Notes: generated by a model from the sequence alone, not told the origin. 64,000 bases of DNA from Nibrella saemangeumensis (GCF_039541915.1 NZ_BAABHD010000002.1:106385-170384); one strand, 5' to 3'; shown: positions 8,045-17,543, counted from the stretch's first letter. Made by a program: numbers and translations.

Positions 8045-9169
8045 ATGATACCCGATACGCCGAGACCATTTTACCACCGCCTGTCTCACTCCTTACTCTC
8101 CTTAGCCATCATTACCGCAGCGATTTACTTCGGGCAGGATATACTGGTACCCCTGGCGCTATCAGGTCTCCTGGCGGTCCTGCTACGCCCGGTCGAAAAC
8201 TGGTTTATTCGTCGGGGGATGCACAAAGTCATGGCGATCCTTATGGCTGTAGCCCTGGCAATTACGGTAGTCGCCGGTATTACCTTTATGCTATCTGTTC
8301 AGCTATCTGAATTTACCGACGATTTACCCCGACTTAAACAAAGTTTTAATGATGTGTACCGCAACGTCCGGCGCTGGATTCGCCGGGAGTACAACCTTAC
8401 TTATAGTCAGCAGGAGCAGTACCTCAAAAAGGCCCAGGCCCAGACCCTGGAAAGCCTACAGGGGGCCGAAACCCTGGGCATGATTACCGGACCGCTGGGT
8501 ACGCTGCTACTGATGCCCTTTTATGTCTTTTTGCTACTGTATTACCGGACCATGCTGCTCAATTTTCTGATTGCCTTATTTGCTAAGCAGCATTTCAAAC
8601 GGGTAAGGGAGGTACTGGGTCAGGTCAAGAGCATCATTCAGAGCTACATGGTTGGTTTGCTGATCGAAACTGCCAGCGTTGCGGCTCTGAACTCCATAGG
8701 GTTACTCCTGCTGGGCGTAGAATATGCTATTCTGATGAGCGTGGTAGCAGCCATTCTGAACCTGATTCCCTACATTGGCGGCATTGTTGCCACCTTCATG
8801 GCCGTAGCCGTTACACTGATCAACCATCAGGATGTAGGTACCTTATTAGGGGTATTAGGCGTATTTATCGTCGTGCAGATTATCGACAATAACCTGCTGG
8901 TACCGCTTATTGTAGCCTCCAAGGTACGTATTAATGCCTTGGTGTCGATTATCGGTGTATTGGTCGGTGGAGCGCTGGCGGGCGTAGCAGGTATGTTTCT
9001 GTCCATTCCGGCCATCGCCATTATGAAAGCCATATTCGACAGGGTAGAAGGGCTCGAACCCTGGGGCCTGCTTTTAGGCGATGAAACGCCGGAGGAAAAC
9101 CGGCCGGGACTGTTCCGCCTGAACCGACGGCGCATCCGGATAAAAGAAGAGGGAAGTAATTCCGAGTAA
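8045..9169 (+). CDS. AI-2E family transporter
   Basis: A 374-residue inner-membrane protein of the AI-2E/PerM family with about eight transmembrane helices: two near residues 15-75, a long hydrophilic insert about 80-140, and a C-terminal block of closely packed helices including NLIPYIGGIVATFMAVAVTLI and the conserved QIIDNNLLVPLIV motif. Members export small molecules or act as Na+/H+ antiporters; autoinducer-2 export is only one documented case. The start at 8045 (MIPDTPRPFYHRL) is preferred to an upstream ATG at 7919 because GAGG precedes it by 8 bases and the added 42 residues are not family-like. The C-terminal tail is basic and cytoplasmic. Confidence 0.88.
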   Translation: MIPDTPRPFYHRLSHSLLSLAIITAAIYFGQDILVPLALSGLLAVLLRPVENWFIRRGMHKVMAILMAVALAITVVAGITFMLSVQLSEFTDDLPRLKQSFNDVYRNVRRWIRREYNLTYSQQEQYLKKAQAQTLESLQGAETLGMITGPLGTLLLMPFYVFLLLYYRTMLLNFLIALFAKQHFKRVREVLGQVKSIIQSYMVGLLIETASVAALNSIGLLLLGVEYAILMSVVAAILNLIPYIGGIVATFMAVAVTLINHQDVGTLLGVLGVFIVVQIIDNNLLVPLIVASKVRINALVSIIGVLVGGALAGVAGMFLSIPAIAIMKAIFDRVEGLEPWGLLLGDETPEENRPGLFRLNRRRIRIKEEGSNSE

Positions 9170-9244
9170 GTTCCGTCGATCGGGCGGCAACCAGTTGGCA
9201 CATTGCAAAATGTCAATTGTATTTCAGAGAACGCGTGTCAGGAC

Positions 9245-9252
9245 TATATTTG
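9245..9252 (+). promoter_or_regulatory. -7 promoter element for the 144-residue lipoprotein gene
   Basis: TATATTTG, matching TAnnTTTG, 78 bases before the ATG at 9331. It lies inside a longer in-frame reading from 9217, which supports the shorter coding sequence. Confidence 0.5.
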
Positions 9253-9330
9253 CGGCCGGTGTACCAGGAAACCCTTTTATCAAAACGCTTTACTATAAAC
9301 CAGCCCACCTCGTACGCGAGCGCTTTCCTT

Positions 9331-9765
9331 ATGAAATTCATTCTGCTTTTAATGTTCCTTGCAGCAGCCTGTTCCAGCACGAATCTGTCTGATTCGGTAG
9401 AATCTGTAACGCTGTCTGAACATACCCGCGGCTACCGAAAAGTAATCACCGTGACGCAAAAACAGACGCAGGTTACTATCAACGACAAAGTTTATAGTCG
9501 CCAGACGCAGCCGCAACAATGGAAGCAACTTCTGGAAAGCCTCCGCCCTATCAGGCTGGCCGACCTGCCCTCTATTAAGACCAGAACCGAGCGTTCTGCT
9601 GTCGATGCCGCTTACATCTCGCAGGTTACCGTGCTGGCCGCAGAAAAAACGTATGAGTCTAACTTCTTCGACCATACCACCCCACCTAAAGAATTGGCAG
9701 ATGTGGTAAAGACCATTAATGCCACCGCTCAGGGAATTGTGCCGGAGGAGTCCACAAGAAACTGA
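9331..9765 (+). CDS. Putative lipoprotein, function unknown
   Basis: A 144-residue protein with a lipoprotein signal peptide: hydrophobic stretch then lipobox LAAAC with Cys at 14. The start at 9331 was chosen for this signal and because a promoter-like element lies at 9245. The mature region begins with a beta-rich segment (YRKVITVTQKQTQVTINDKVYS) and a conserved-looking LESLRPIRLADLPSIKT stretch. I do not recognise a named family. It is convergent with the DUF1186 gene, with a gap of 7 bases and no terminator between. Confidence 0.7.
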   Translation: MKFILLLMFLAAACSSTNLSDSVESVTLSEHTRGYRKVITVTQKQTQVTINDKVYSRQTQPQQWKQLLESLRPIRLADLPSIKTRTERSAVDAAYISQVTVLAAEKTYESNFFDHTTPPKELADVVKTINATAQGIVPEESTRN

Positions 9766-9772
9766 GCGGCCC

Positions 9773-10900
9773 TTACAGTAGCGTACACTTACCTGCGTTC
9801 AGATCAGCTTCCACTTTCTTGTACTTTACATCGTAGATTACTTTACCGTCATTGTAACGTACCGATACCTTTTCATTGCGCCCTAGTTTCGGTTCGACCC
9901 GGTATGGTTCACTGGATTCATAGAAGGGCGTTGACGTTGCCAGCTTAGGTACCGCCGGTGGTGCGGCAGCCGCCAGCTTTGAGTCGAGTTCCTTTAGCTT
10001 AGCCTCATGATAGGGTTGCGGATTGTCCAGATACGCGTATTGCTCTTTTAAAGTCCGCCAGGCAAAACGCCGGTCGTCAGGCTCCGGATCATTCATTTTC
10101 TGCTCAACGTCGGCGTAGTTACCCACGATCATATCCGTTACCAGCCCCTGCTCGAACGCTTCGGCCACCAATGGAAGTAATTCGTGAAGCTGTAAATCGC
10201 TTATCTCGGAAATCAGAAATCCCATCAGGTCGGTATCCAGCAAATCGGGATTGTCGGCGTGGCGGATCAGGTATTCAAACACCTCTTTGTACCAGGCCAA
10301 CGCAATCTGCCGGCGCTCCGGTTGGGCCAGTGCCCACTGGCAATACGCACTGGAGACCACGGCCTTGGCATAGGTATTGACATTGGGTTCGATCAGGAAA
10401 TTCCTAAGCACCGTAAATTGCCGGTCTGCGACACTCCAAAAATAGCGCCCGTAGGTATCATCCAGCCAATCGGCAAACCAGAACTCCTGAAAGTCTGTAT
10501 CCTGGCGCAGGGTTTCAAGCACAGCGGGTAAACATTCCCCGGCCTTCAGTTCGGCCATCAGGAGCAGGGCATGAGACGCAAAGGAGTGGGTTTCCGGGGT
10601 CCAGTCCTGCTCGCCAAAATAGTTCAGCCGGTACAGGATGTCCAGCATGACTTTCGACAGATCCTCGGTTAGCGTCGGACGGGGCAGGGCGAGTATCGTT
10701 TGTAGCTTTTCTTCAGGTATATTAAACCCGTGGCTGTAAAGCCATTGGATTTCGGGGTGGTGAAACGACGGGGGCTGGGTCGTCTGCCGATCGTCGTAGT
10801 GGTATTCGCCGTCGACGGTATTCGCTTCTTCGCGGCTCTGTTCAATTCGCTCGGCGTTGGCAATCATCTGGGCCAACTCTTTAGGGCTTAACGCTGCCAT
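9773..10900 (-). CDS. DUF1186-like helical-repeat protein with atypical C-terminal tail
   Basis: A 375-residue cytoplasmic protein. The middle (about 50-300) is an all-helical, HEAT-like array with the DUF1186 pattern, e.g. LHELLPLVAEAFEQGLVTDMIVGNYADVEQ. Residues 301-335 are Ala/Pro-rich and probably disordered. The last 35 residues begin KLGRNEKVSVRYNDGKV, recalling the start of a SEC-C zinc motif (GRNDPCPCGSGKKYK), but with no zinc Cys pairs; only one Cys remains near the end. I have the impression that some Bacteroidota SecA proteins end in a similar Cys-less tail, which I cannot verify here. Function unknown. Confidence 0.65.
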   Translation of the reverse strand: MAALSPKELAQMIANAERIEQSREEANTVDGEYHYDDRQTTQPPSFHHPEIQWLYSHGFNIPEEKLQTILALPRPTLTEDLSKVMLDILYRLNYFGEQDWTPETHSFASHALLLMAELKAGECLPAVLETLRQDTDFQEFWFADWLDDTYGRYFWSVADRQFTVLRNFLIEPNVNTYAKAVVSSAYCQWALAQPERRQIALAWYKEVFEYLIRHADNPDLLDTDLMGFLISEISDLQLHELLPLVAEAFEQGLVTDMIVGNYADVEQKMNDPEPDDRRFAWRTLKEQYAYLDNPQPYHEAKLKELDSKLAAAAPPAVPKLATSTPFYESSEPYRVEPKLGRNEKVSVRYNDGKVIYDVKYKKVEADLNAGKCTLL

Positions 10901-10919
10901 ATTTATCGGATTTATATGG

Positions 10920-10927
10920 CAAAAATA
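10920..10927 (-). promoter_or_regulatory. -7 promoter element for the DUF1186-like gene
   Basis: TATTTTTG on the minus strand, 20 bases before the ATG at 10900, giving a very short 5' leader of roughly a dozen bases. Confidence 0.5.
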
Positions 10928-11004
10928 GAATTTTACGAAAAGAAGCCCTAAAGCCAGGGTGCGTTGCTGGATCAGTTAACAAAAAACGGGCAGTTGCTAA
11001 GAAA

Positions 11005-11060
11005 CGAAGCAGGAAAAGACGGTGCCAGCCGGGTGTGGCTGTGGGCCCTTTCCTGCTTCG
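11005..11060 (-). terminator. Terminator-like hairpin after the 134-residue gene
   Basis: Twelve-base arms CGAAGCAGGAAA (11005-11016) and TTTCCTGCTTCG (11049-11060) enclose 32 bases that can form an inner GCCA/TGGC stem. The right arm abuts the stop codon at 11062. In the leftward transcript the stem is followed by TTTCTTAG, a weak T-tract. Confidence 0.55.
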
Positions 11061-11061
11061 G

Positions 11062-11466
11062 TTAATCCAGCACTTCTTCTGCCTGCGTTGCCTTTTCCAG
11101 ATTCAGCAAATCCAGGATCTGGTCCATCAACTCCAGGTACTGCGCTTCCGAGATGCGATTCATGCGATAATCCTGCTCGATGCGTTCCAGTTGCCGTTCC
11201 CGCGACGCTTTGATATGGATCAGCGTCTGCCGGCGAACCCAGCTTATTGGCATCTGCCCTTTCTGCTTCAGCAGGTAATAACCCTTCTCCAGCAGCGACA
11301 CATTTCGCTGCTTTACCTCCTCAAAATACGAGGCCGGCACAGGCGCTGTAACCAGTACCTGCTGCGCATTCGTCTCATTGTCTGACCGCACGGCCAACCA
11401 CACGCACAGCAGAAAAAACGAGAGTATAAACAGTAGTTCTAATACAAAAGCAACATTCCCTTCCAT
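11062..11466 (-). CDS. Single-pass membrane protein, function unknown
   Basis: A 134-residue protein with one N-terminal membrane helix (about 8-28, FVLELLFILSFFLLCVWLAV) and a charged cytoplasmic helical domain. The C-terminal third (LERIEQDYRMNRISEAQYLELMDQILDLL) resembles the SHOCT-type short helical module in spacing but not closely enough to assign. No family recognised. It stands alone between terminators. Confidence 0.6.
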   Translation of the reverse strand: MEGNVAFVLELLFILSFFLLCVWLAVRSDNETNAQQVLVTAPVPASYFEEVKQRNVSLLEKGYYLLKQKGQMPISWVRRQTLIHIKASRERQLERIEQDYRMNRISEAQYLELMDQILDLLNLEKATQAEEVLD

Positions 11467-11610
11467 AATTGTAGTGCATTCAATCCGTTAAACCATACCC
11501 CGTTACAACCCAGGTCCCGAGGGTGTCTTTTTGTTGTTACTGCACTATTTTAACCAGCTAAGGAGAATTTGGTTTGGTGCTTTTATTATTTTACCTTTTT
11601 ACAATAGCAA

Positions 11611-12747
11611 TCATTTAAGCGTCAGCATCTTCAGACACACCGGGGCGGGTACCTTAATCTCTGTTCCGGTGGGGGTCAGCTTACCGGTTTTGGCTTCCAA
11701 TTTAAACACCACGACGTTGTCGCTGTCCTGGTTGGCGGCCAGTACAAACTCGCCCCGGTCATCGACCAAAAAGTTACGTGGTGTTTTGCCCTGGGTATCC
11801 TGCTGACCGATCAGTTGAATTTTGCCGTCGTTGCCGATGCTGAAAATGGCCAGCAAATGTTTGCCCCGGATGGATTCGTACAGGTACCGGCCCATAGGAT
11901 CGGTATGAATATCAGCACCGGAATTTTTAGGATCAAACTCGTCTTTTAGCGCTTTTACCTGATCCTGCATCAGCGTCAGGGCTCCGGTCTTGCTATCCCG
12001 CGAGAAACTGGCTACCGCTGAAATAATTTCTTCGACCAGGTAGGCATATTTCCCGTTCGGGTGAATGGTAAAATGCCGTGGCCCCGAACCAGGAGCTACG
12101 GAGACATGCGGTGTCTGAGCCGGCTTCAGCTTCCCCTTCGCTTTGTCGATTTCATAGATATACACCTTATCAGTGCCAAGATCGGATACGTAAACAAAAC
12201 GCTCGTCGGGTGAGAGAATGGCCGAGTGAACATGCGGTTTCTCCTGACGCGATTTATTGGCACCGCTTCCGTTATGCTGAACATGGTCCGTTTCGGTACC
12301 TAATGAGCCATCGGCGGCTATGGGCAGCATGGTAAGGCTGCCTCCGCTGTAGTTGGATATAAAAGCCAGTTTACCGGTCTTGTCGATGCTGATGTGGCAG
12401 GGGGCACCACCGTGGGAGGATTGCTGGTTGATGTACGTCAGCTTGCCGGTGGCCGGATCGATGCGGTAAGCGCTGACGGTGCCGGACTTATTCTCCCCCT
12501 GCTGATCGCCTTCGTTGACGGCGTACAAAAACCGGCCGGAAGGGTGAACCGCCAGAAAAGAAGGACTTTTGCCTTGTGTGATACCCTGAAGTCGCTCCAG
12601 CGCTCCAGTCTTCCGGTCGAACGAATACACATAGATGCCTTCGCTGCCACGGGTAGAGTAGGTACCGACGTAAAGTATTTCTTTGGGCTGAGCCTGAACC
12701 TGGGCAAGCATAGGAAATAGGAATAACAGAATGGTTAGTAGTTTCAT
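11611..12747 (-). CDS. Exported lactonase family protein (6-phosphogluconolactonase-like propeller)
   Basis: A 378-residue seven-bladed propeller of the YbhE/Pgl lactonase family, with a signal peptide (about 1-19) that places it in the periplasm, unlike the cytoplasmic pentose-phosphate enzyme. Family signatures include LYVGTYSTRGSEGIYVY at the mature N terminus, HPSGRFLYAVNE, GGAPCHISID, FISNYSGGSL, KPHVHSAILSPDERFVYVSDLGTDKV and PRHFTIHPNGKYAYLVEE. Because of the export signal a role in hydrolysing sugar lactones made by periplasmic dehydrogenases is plausible, but remains inference. Monocistronic; it ends at 11611. Confidence 0.85.
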   Translation of the reverse strand: MKLLTILLFLFPMLAQVQAQPKEILYVGTYSTRGSEGIYVYSFDRKTGALERLQGITQGKSPSFLAVHPSGRFLYAVNEGDQQGENKSGTVSAYRIDPATGKLTYINQQSSHGGAPCHISIDKTGKLAFISNYSGGSLTMLPIAADGSLGTETDHVQHNGSGANKSRQEKPHVHSAILSPDERFVYVSDLGTDKVYIYEIDKAKGKLKPAQTPHVSVAPGSGPRHFTIHPNGKYAYLVEEIISAVASFSRDSKTGALTLMQDQVKALKDEFDPKNSGADIHTDPMGRYLYESIRGKHLLAIFSIGNDGKIQLIGQQDTQGKTPRNFLVDDRGEFVLAANQDSDNVVVFKLEAKTGKLTPTGTEIKVPAPVCLKMLTLK

Positions 12748-12819
12748 GAAAATAAGGTGTTAAATAAGGGTATGAAATAGACAATTTTGCTAGTAAACAA
12801 ACAACAGGTCACTAGGCCT

Positions 12820-13704
12820 TTATTGGGCGTCATGCGGACTGATGCCGACAATGAAAGCGGCTTCAAATAGCTGGCCCGGATCTACCCGCTGAATGGCTTC
12901 TTTCTCCCGGATGTCAACCAACCGGCCTTCAGTATCGGCACAACCCAGCCAAGGCTCAATACACACAAACGGCGCACCCGGTTTGGCCCAGATACCCAGG
13001 TAATTGAAAGGTAGAAAGGATACCGAAACGATCTGGTCATGGTTAATACTCCGGATTGTCACCTGCCGGCTCGACAGGTTCTTAAATACCAGCGCATCCT
13101 GAGCAAACAGGTCTTGTGTGAGCGGCAGCCGTCGGTTGTGTATATGTACCGCTTGGGTTTCGCCGGTGAAGAAGCCCTCTTTAGAAAGCAGGTGTCGTTC
13201 CAGCGGCTCATCCAGTTCAAACTCCAGGTAATAGTCTTCGTAGGTTTCGTCCGGATAGAAAGGCACATTGAACGCCGGATGGGCTCCTACCGAAAAGTAG
13301 ATGGGCTGGTCGTCTTCATTAGTCACCCGGTAAGCGACCTTCAGCAGCCGGTCTTCCAGCTCATACCAGATTTCATAATTGAATTGATAGGGATACGCTG
13401 CCAGGGTAGATTCATTAGCTCGTAGTGAAAACCGGGCGACTGTTTCCGATGAGTCGGTAAGGTCAAACGTCGAATGGCGGGCAAAGCCGTGGCGCTCCAT
13501 AGGGTAGCGATTACCATCCACTACAATCTGGTTGTTCAGGCAGCCACCGACTACTGGGAACAAATTGGGGCCGTGCCAGGGCCAAACATCCGGATTCGCC
13601 TGCCAGAGGTGTTCAGTTTCGGTGGTTTTGTCGTAAATGGAAGCCAGTTCGGCTCCCTTCCATTGGATATCTATTCGGAGGTAGTCGTTTTCGAGGGTAG
13701 TCAT
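12820..13704 (-). CDS. Aldose 1-epimerase family protein (LacX-like)
   Basis: A 294-residue cytoplasmic mutarotase-fold protein. The start at 13704 (MTTLENDYLRI) matches the family; the frame extends to 13758 but the added residues are not family-like. The substrate-site residues are visible: Arg/His in ERHGFARHS, catalytic His in SVGAHPAFNVPF and catalytic base Glu in FVCIEPWLGCAD. The family equilibrates alpha and beta anomers of hexoses; LacX-like members have unknown sugar preference. It lies 87 bases downstream of a sugar 2-epimerase gene on the same strand, so the two probably act in the same sugar route. Confidence 0.85.
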   Translation of the reverse strand: MTTLENDYLRIDIQWKGAELASIYDKTTETEHLWQANPDVWPWHGPNLFPVVGGCLNNQIVVDGNRYPMERHGFARHSTFDLTDSSETVARFSLRANESTLAAYPYQFNYEIWYELEDRLLKVAYRVTNEDDQPIYFSVGAHPAFNVPFYPDETYEDYYLEFELDEPLERHLLSKEGFFTGETQAVHIHNRRLPLTQDLFAQDALVFKNLSSRQVTIRSINHDQIVSVSFLPFNYLGIWAKPGAPFVCIEPWLGCADTEGRLVDIREKEAIQRVDPGQLFEAAFIVGISPHDAQ

Positions 13705-13791
13705 GTCAGCAACGCTGGGGTGTTGGGCTTGCAATATACAGCTTACCCGTGATGCCATATAACGTAAGACACCAGGTTTTGAAAAGCGGGC

Positions 13792-14997
13792 TTATCGGTA
13801 GGTACGGGCATACCGGCTGGCCGGCTGTAGTAATGCACACTGGTCGAGCGTCTGCCATGTTTCATACAGGCACTTCACCAGATGGTAGCAACCTTCGGTA
13901 GGAGTGGCTTTGGCAGGGAGCACAGGCTGGCCTTTGGCATCAACGGCCGGGTACCAGCCCTGGTTAGCAGGATCGGCAAAGCTAGCGAACGTATAGTCGT
14001 GTACCCGCTTGAACCATTTGGGGCATTCAGGATGGTGCGTGTATAAGTAGCCTTTGATAAAAGCGGCCAGAGCCTCCAGGTGGATCCAGGCCATTCGGTG
14101 ATTTACCGTCGGCTCCAGTACCGGCTGATCCTTCATATCGACCCACTGCACAAAACCGCCCAAAGCAGCATCCCAGGCCCACTCGGCCAGCCGTAGGCTC
14201 CAGGCTACCGCCTGCATGGAAAGCTTGCGGTTATTGGTTAGATGCGCCAGGTCCAGCAGGCAACCGACCGCCTGAAACGTCAGGCCAGGGCTTAGCCGAC
14301 GCCCCTGAGGTGTGTTACTGAACGATCCTTCCGGTAATACGTATTCACGTAGCAGGTCGGCACGGCGGTCCGTAAACTCGTGCAGCAGTTCGTGCAACAC
14401 ATCACCAATGGCTTCTTTCCAACTCTCCTCGCTCAACAGTTCTTTAGTATCGAGGAGTACTTTCAGTACCGCTACCGGTTCGCTCAGATGCTGCCACTGC
14501 CGAAAACCGCCGAGGTCCTGTGCCTTTTTAGTTCGTACCGCCAGCCGCCGTCTCAGCAGATTCTGAAGCGTCTGTTTGGCCAGCATCGCCCATTCATCGT
14601 TAGCAGTAGCCTCAAATACCCTTACATATGCCTGCGCTACGGCACAATCCGGTAGTACATCCGCAGCCGGAGCCACCGGACGACCGCGCCGGTCCACTAC
14701 GCTGTAGCAGTTTAGCTTGTGATCGTGGGCATAATTGGAGAGAAAGTTGGTACCGTGCAGGGCGTGCTCCAGATAGGTCGCTTTGGCATCGACCTGTTTG
14801 TAGAGAGTGGCAAACGCCCATACCTGTTGGGCCTGTAGCGCAATGGTTTTGTCGGCATCAATTGCCTCCCCGGTATTTGTCAGCACATTAAAGTATCCCC
14901 CGCAGGTTTGATCAGCACTATGCCTGAGCCAGAAGGGCGCAATTACACCCAGAAGCGTCTCCTGGTAGACGGCCGATAAGCGTTGGAACTCAAGCAT
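13792..14997 (-). CDS. AGE-family sugar 2-epimerase/isomerase
   Basis: A 401-residue (alpha/alpha)6-barrel protein of the N-acylglucosamine 2-epimerase family. N-terminal FWLRHSADQTCGGYFNVL and the later FVQWVDMKDQPV, NHRMAWIHLEALAAF and GWYPAVDAKGQPV segments are family landmarks, with His residues suited to the paired catalytic bases. Members isomerise mannose/glucose/fructose, epimerise cellobiose, or act on N-acetylglucosamine; cellobiose 2-epimerase or mannose isomerase is more likely than renin-binding-type activity but unproved. First gene of a two-gene unit with the aldose 1-epimerase. Confidence 0.85.
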   Translation of the reverse strand: MLEFQRLSAVYQETLLGVIAPFWLRHSADQTCGGYFNVLTNTGEAIDADKTIALQAQQVWAFATLYKQVDAKATYLEHALHGTNFLSNYAHDHKLNCYSVVDRRGRPVAPAADVLPDCAVAQAYVRVFEATANDEWAMLAKQTLQNLLRRRLAVRTKKAQDLGGFRQWQHLSEPVAVLKVLLDTKELLSEESWKEAIGDVLHELLHEFTDRRADLLREYVLPEGSFSNTPQGRRLSPGLTFQAVGCLLDLAHLTNNRKLSMQAVAWSLRLAEWAWDAALGGFVQWVDMKDQPVLEPTVNHRMAWIHLEALAAFIKGYLYTHHPECPKWFKRVHDYTFASFADPANQGWYPAVDAKGQPVLPAKATPTEGCYHLVKCLYETWQTLDQCALLQPASRYARTYR

Positions 14998-15021
14998 GAC
15001 TTAACAAACTGGAAGAAAGGA

Positions 15022-15052
15022 ACAGCCCACAACCGGCTCGGTTGTGGGCTGT
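15022..15052 (-). terminator. Terminator of lon
   Basis: Perfect arms ACAGCCCACAACCG and CGGTTGTGGGCTGT (15022-15035 and 15039-15052, sharing a compact GCTC loop) lie between the lon stop at 15060 and the next gene. The leftward transcript continues TCCTTTCTTCC. Confidence 0.75.
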
Positions 15053-15059
15053 CAAAAAA

Positions 15060-17543
15060 TTAGTATGCAGCTTTCTCTACCTCACGCTCTTCGGGCAGGA
15101 TAAAATGCATGGGTTTGCTTACCTTGTGCGGCAGCAAAGCAATTTCCAGCACCTGATCCACATTATCGACATAATGGAATGAGAGATCCTTAATATAGGT
15201 CATATTGATCTCCTCCACATCTTTCCGGTTTTTGCTGCACAGGATGATTTCTTTCACCCCGGCCCGGTTAGCCGCCAGAATCTTTTCCTTGATACCACCC
15301 ACCGGCAGCACCTTACCCCGTAGGGTAATCTCGCCCGTCATCGCCAGGAACGGCCGCACCTTGCGCTGGGTGTAGATAGAAGCCATTGAGGTTAGCATGG
15401 TAATCCCGGCCGAGGGCCCATCTTTGGGCACGGCTCCAGCCGGCACATGCACGTGCAAATCATAACAACTGAAGATGCGATAGTCAATAGCCAACTCTTC
15501 GGCATGCGCTTTCAGGTACGAGAGCGCCGTGATGGCGGATTCTTTCATTACCTCACCTAACTGGCCTGAGAGGGTCAGTACGCCTTTGCCCCGGCTCAGG
15601 CTGGATTCGATCATCAGGATCTCCCCGCCTACCTGCGTCCAGGCCAGGCCCGTTACCATACCGGCAATGTCATCGTCCGAATACAGGTCTTTATCAAAAA
15701 TCTCAGCCCCGAGCATCTTCTGTACATCAGCGGGTTTGATCGTCCGCGGGTACTCTTCTTCCAATGCAATAGCCTTGGTTACTTTCCGGACCAAGGCACC
15801 AATCTTCTGTTCCAGGTTCCGTACACCGGACTCACGGGTATACCCTTCAATGATTCGCTGGATGGCTTTATCGTCAATAGTCAGATCTTTTGGCTTCAGG
15901 CCGTGATCTTTCCGCTGCTTTGGAATCAGGTATTTCTTGGCAATCTGAATCTTCTCCTCGACCGTGTAGCCGGCGATATCGATGATCTCCATCCGGTCAC
16001 GCAGGGCGGGGTGAATGGTATCGAGCGAGTTGGCCGTGGCAATAAACAGCACCCGCGACAGGTCGTACTCTACTTCCAGATAGTTATCAGTGAATGTTGA
16101 ATTCTGCTCCGGATCGAGTACCTCCAGCAAAGCCGACGACGGATCTCCCCGAAAATCGGAACTTACCTTATCAATTTCATCCAGAATAAACACCGGATTC
16201 GAGGAGCCGCATTTCCGGATGTTCTGCACGATCTTGCCTGGCATAGCCCCAATATAGGTCTTGCGGTGACCACGTATCTCAGCCTCATCGTGTACGCCAC
16301 CTAATGCCATACGGCTGTATTTCCGGCCCAATGCTTTTGCAATGGAACGCCCCAGCGAGGTTTTACCAACACCCGGAGGACCGTACAGACAAAGGATCGG
16401 TGCCTTCATGTCGTTCTTCATTTTCAGAACGGCCAGGTATTCAATAATCCGCTCCTTTACTTTTTCGAGCCCGAAGTGATCGGCATCCAGAATCTTCTGC
16501 GCTCGTTTCAGGTCGAAGTTGTCTTTGGTGTATTCATTCCAGGGCAGATCAACCATCAGTTCGATGTAGTTCATCGTCACCGGGTATTCCGGAGCCATGG
16601 GGTTTATACGCTGAAGCTTGGAAAGTTCTTTATCGAAATGGGCCCGCGTCTCGGTTGACCAGCGCTTGTGATCCGCCCGAATCCGGATTTCCTCCAGGTC
16701 GCGGTCGGGGCTGTCCATGCCCAGTTCATCCTGTAACACTTTGATCTGCTGGCGCAGGAAATAATCCCGCTGCTGCTGGTCAATATCAGAACTGGCTTTA
16801 GTTTGTATCTCCCGTTTCAGTTCCAGCAATTGCACCTCGCGCAGCATATACTCCAGGAGCAATGTAGCCTGCTGGGCACCGTCGAGCAGCTCCAGCAACC
16901 GCTGTTTGTCCTGCACTTCGGCGTTGATGTTGGACGACAGGAAGTGCAGCAAAAACATCGGGCTCTCGATATTATCGAGGGCGATACGAGCCTCCTGCGG
17001 AATCTCAGGGTTCAAACGCAGAATTTTATAGGCGGCCTCCTTTACCGATTGAAGCAGCGCCTTACCTTCTTTCTTGTTGGCACCGGGGAAGTGGTCATCA
17101 ATCTGCTTCACCGACGCGGCCATGTAAGGATCTTCCTGGGTTATCTGCTGAATTTCAAAACGCTTCTTGCCCTGAATAATGATCGTAATGTTACCGTCGG
17201 GTAAAGTAATCATCTTAATGATGTACGCGACGGTCCCCATACGGTACAGATCATCGGGAGCCGGTTCATCTTTTTGCTGGTTCAGTTGCGCCACTACCCC
17301 TATGATCCGATTACCCTTGTACGCCTTTTTGACCAGCCGGATAGACTTCTGACGGCCAACGGTAACAGGTATGACCATACCCGGAAACAAGACGGTATTC
17401 CGAACCGGCAGAATGGGCAGATCGGCCGGCAATTCATAATCATCATCTATATCTTCCGGCGCACCCAGTCGTACATCTACCAGGTCATCCAGATCAGTGT
17501 CAGTCAATAAGAGTCGAGTGGCTAATTCGTTGGTTAAGTTCAT
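15060..17543 (-). CDS. lon: Lon protease (endopeptidase La)
   Basis: An 827-residue ATP-dependent protease of the cytoplasm that degrades misfolded and regulatory proteins. The N-terminal substrate-binding domain (about 40-240) opens with ILPVRNTVLFPGMVIPV; Walker A GPPGVGKTS is at about 388-396, Walker B as VFILDEID, and the Ser-Lys dyad as PKDGPSAG (Ser about 711) and GGIKEKI (Lys about 752). Length is standard. The start at 17543 (MNLTNELATRL) is chosen over a reading from 17627 whose extra 28 residues are not Lon-like. A small CTGCC/GGCAG hairpin with a five-base loop sits in the leader, ending about 9 bases before the ATG, and a -7-like TAATTTGC lies about 30 bases upstream of the start. 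Confidence 0.97.
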   Translation of the reverse strand: MNLTNELATRLLLTDTDLDDLVDVRLGAPEDIDDDYELPADLPILPVRNTVLFPGMVIPVTVGRQKSIRLVKKAYKGNRIIGVVAQLNQQKDEPAPDDLYRMGTVAYIIKMITLPDGNITIIIQGKKRFEIQQITQEDPYMAASVKQIDDHFPGANKKEGKALLQSVKEAAYKILRLNPEIPQEARIALDNIESPMFLLHFLSSNINAEVQDKQRLLELLDGAQQATLLLEYMLREVQLLELKREIQTKASSDIDQQQRDYFLRQQIKVLQDELGMDSPDRDLEEIRIRADHKRWSTETRAHFDKELSKLQRINPMAPEYPVTMNYIELMVDLPWNEYTKDNFDLKRAQKILDADHFGLEKVKERIIEYLAVLKMKNDMKAPILCLYGPPGVGKTSLGRSIAKALGRKYSRMALGGVHDEAEIRGHRKTYIGAMPGKIVQNIRKCGSSNPVFILDEIDKVSSDFRGDPSSALLEVLDPEQNSTFTDNYLEVEYDLSRVLFIATANSLDTIHPALRDRMEIIDIAGYTVEEKIQIAKKYLIPKQRKDHGLKPKDLTIDDKAIQRIIEGYTRESGVRNLEQKIGALVRKVTKAIALEEEYPRTIKPADVQKMLGAEIFDKDLYSDDDIAGMVTGLAWTQVGGEILMIESSLSRGKGVLTLSGQLGEVMKESAITALSYLKAHAEELAIDYRIFSCYDLHVHVPAGAVPKDGPSAGITMLTSMASIYTQRKVRPFLAMTGEITLRGKVLPVGGIKEKILAANRAGVKEIILCSKNRKDVEEINMTYIKDLSFHYVDNVDQVLEIALLPHKVSKPMHFILPEEREVEKAAY

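Noticed and set aside
10669..10863. Second reading frame inside the DUF1186-like gene
   Set aside because: Minus-strand shadow in another frame, no motif; the main frame has the conserved pattern.
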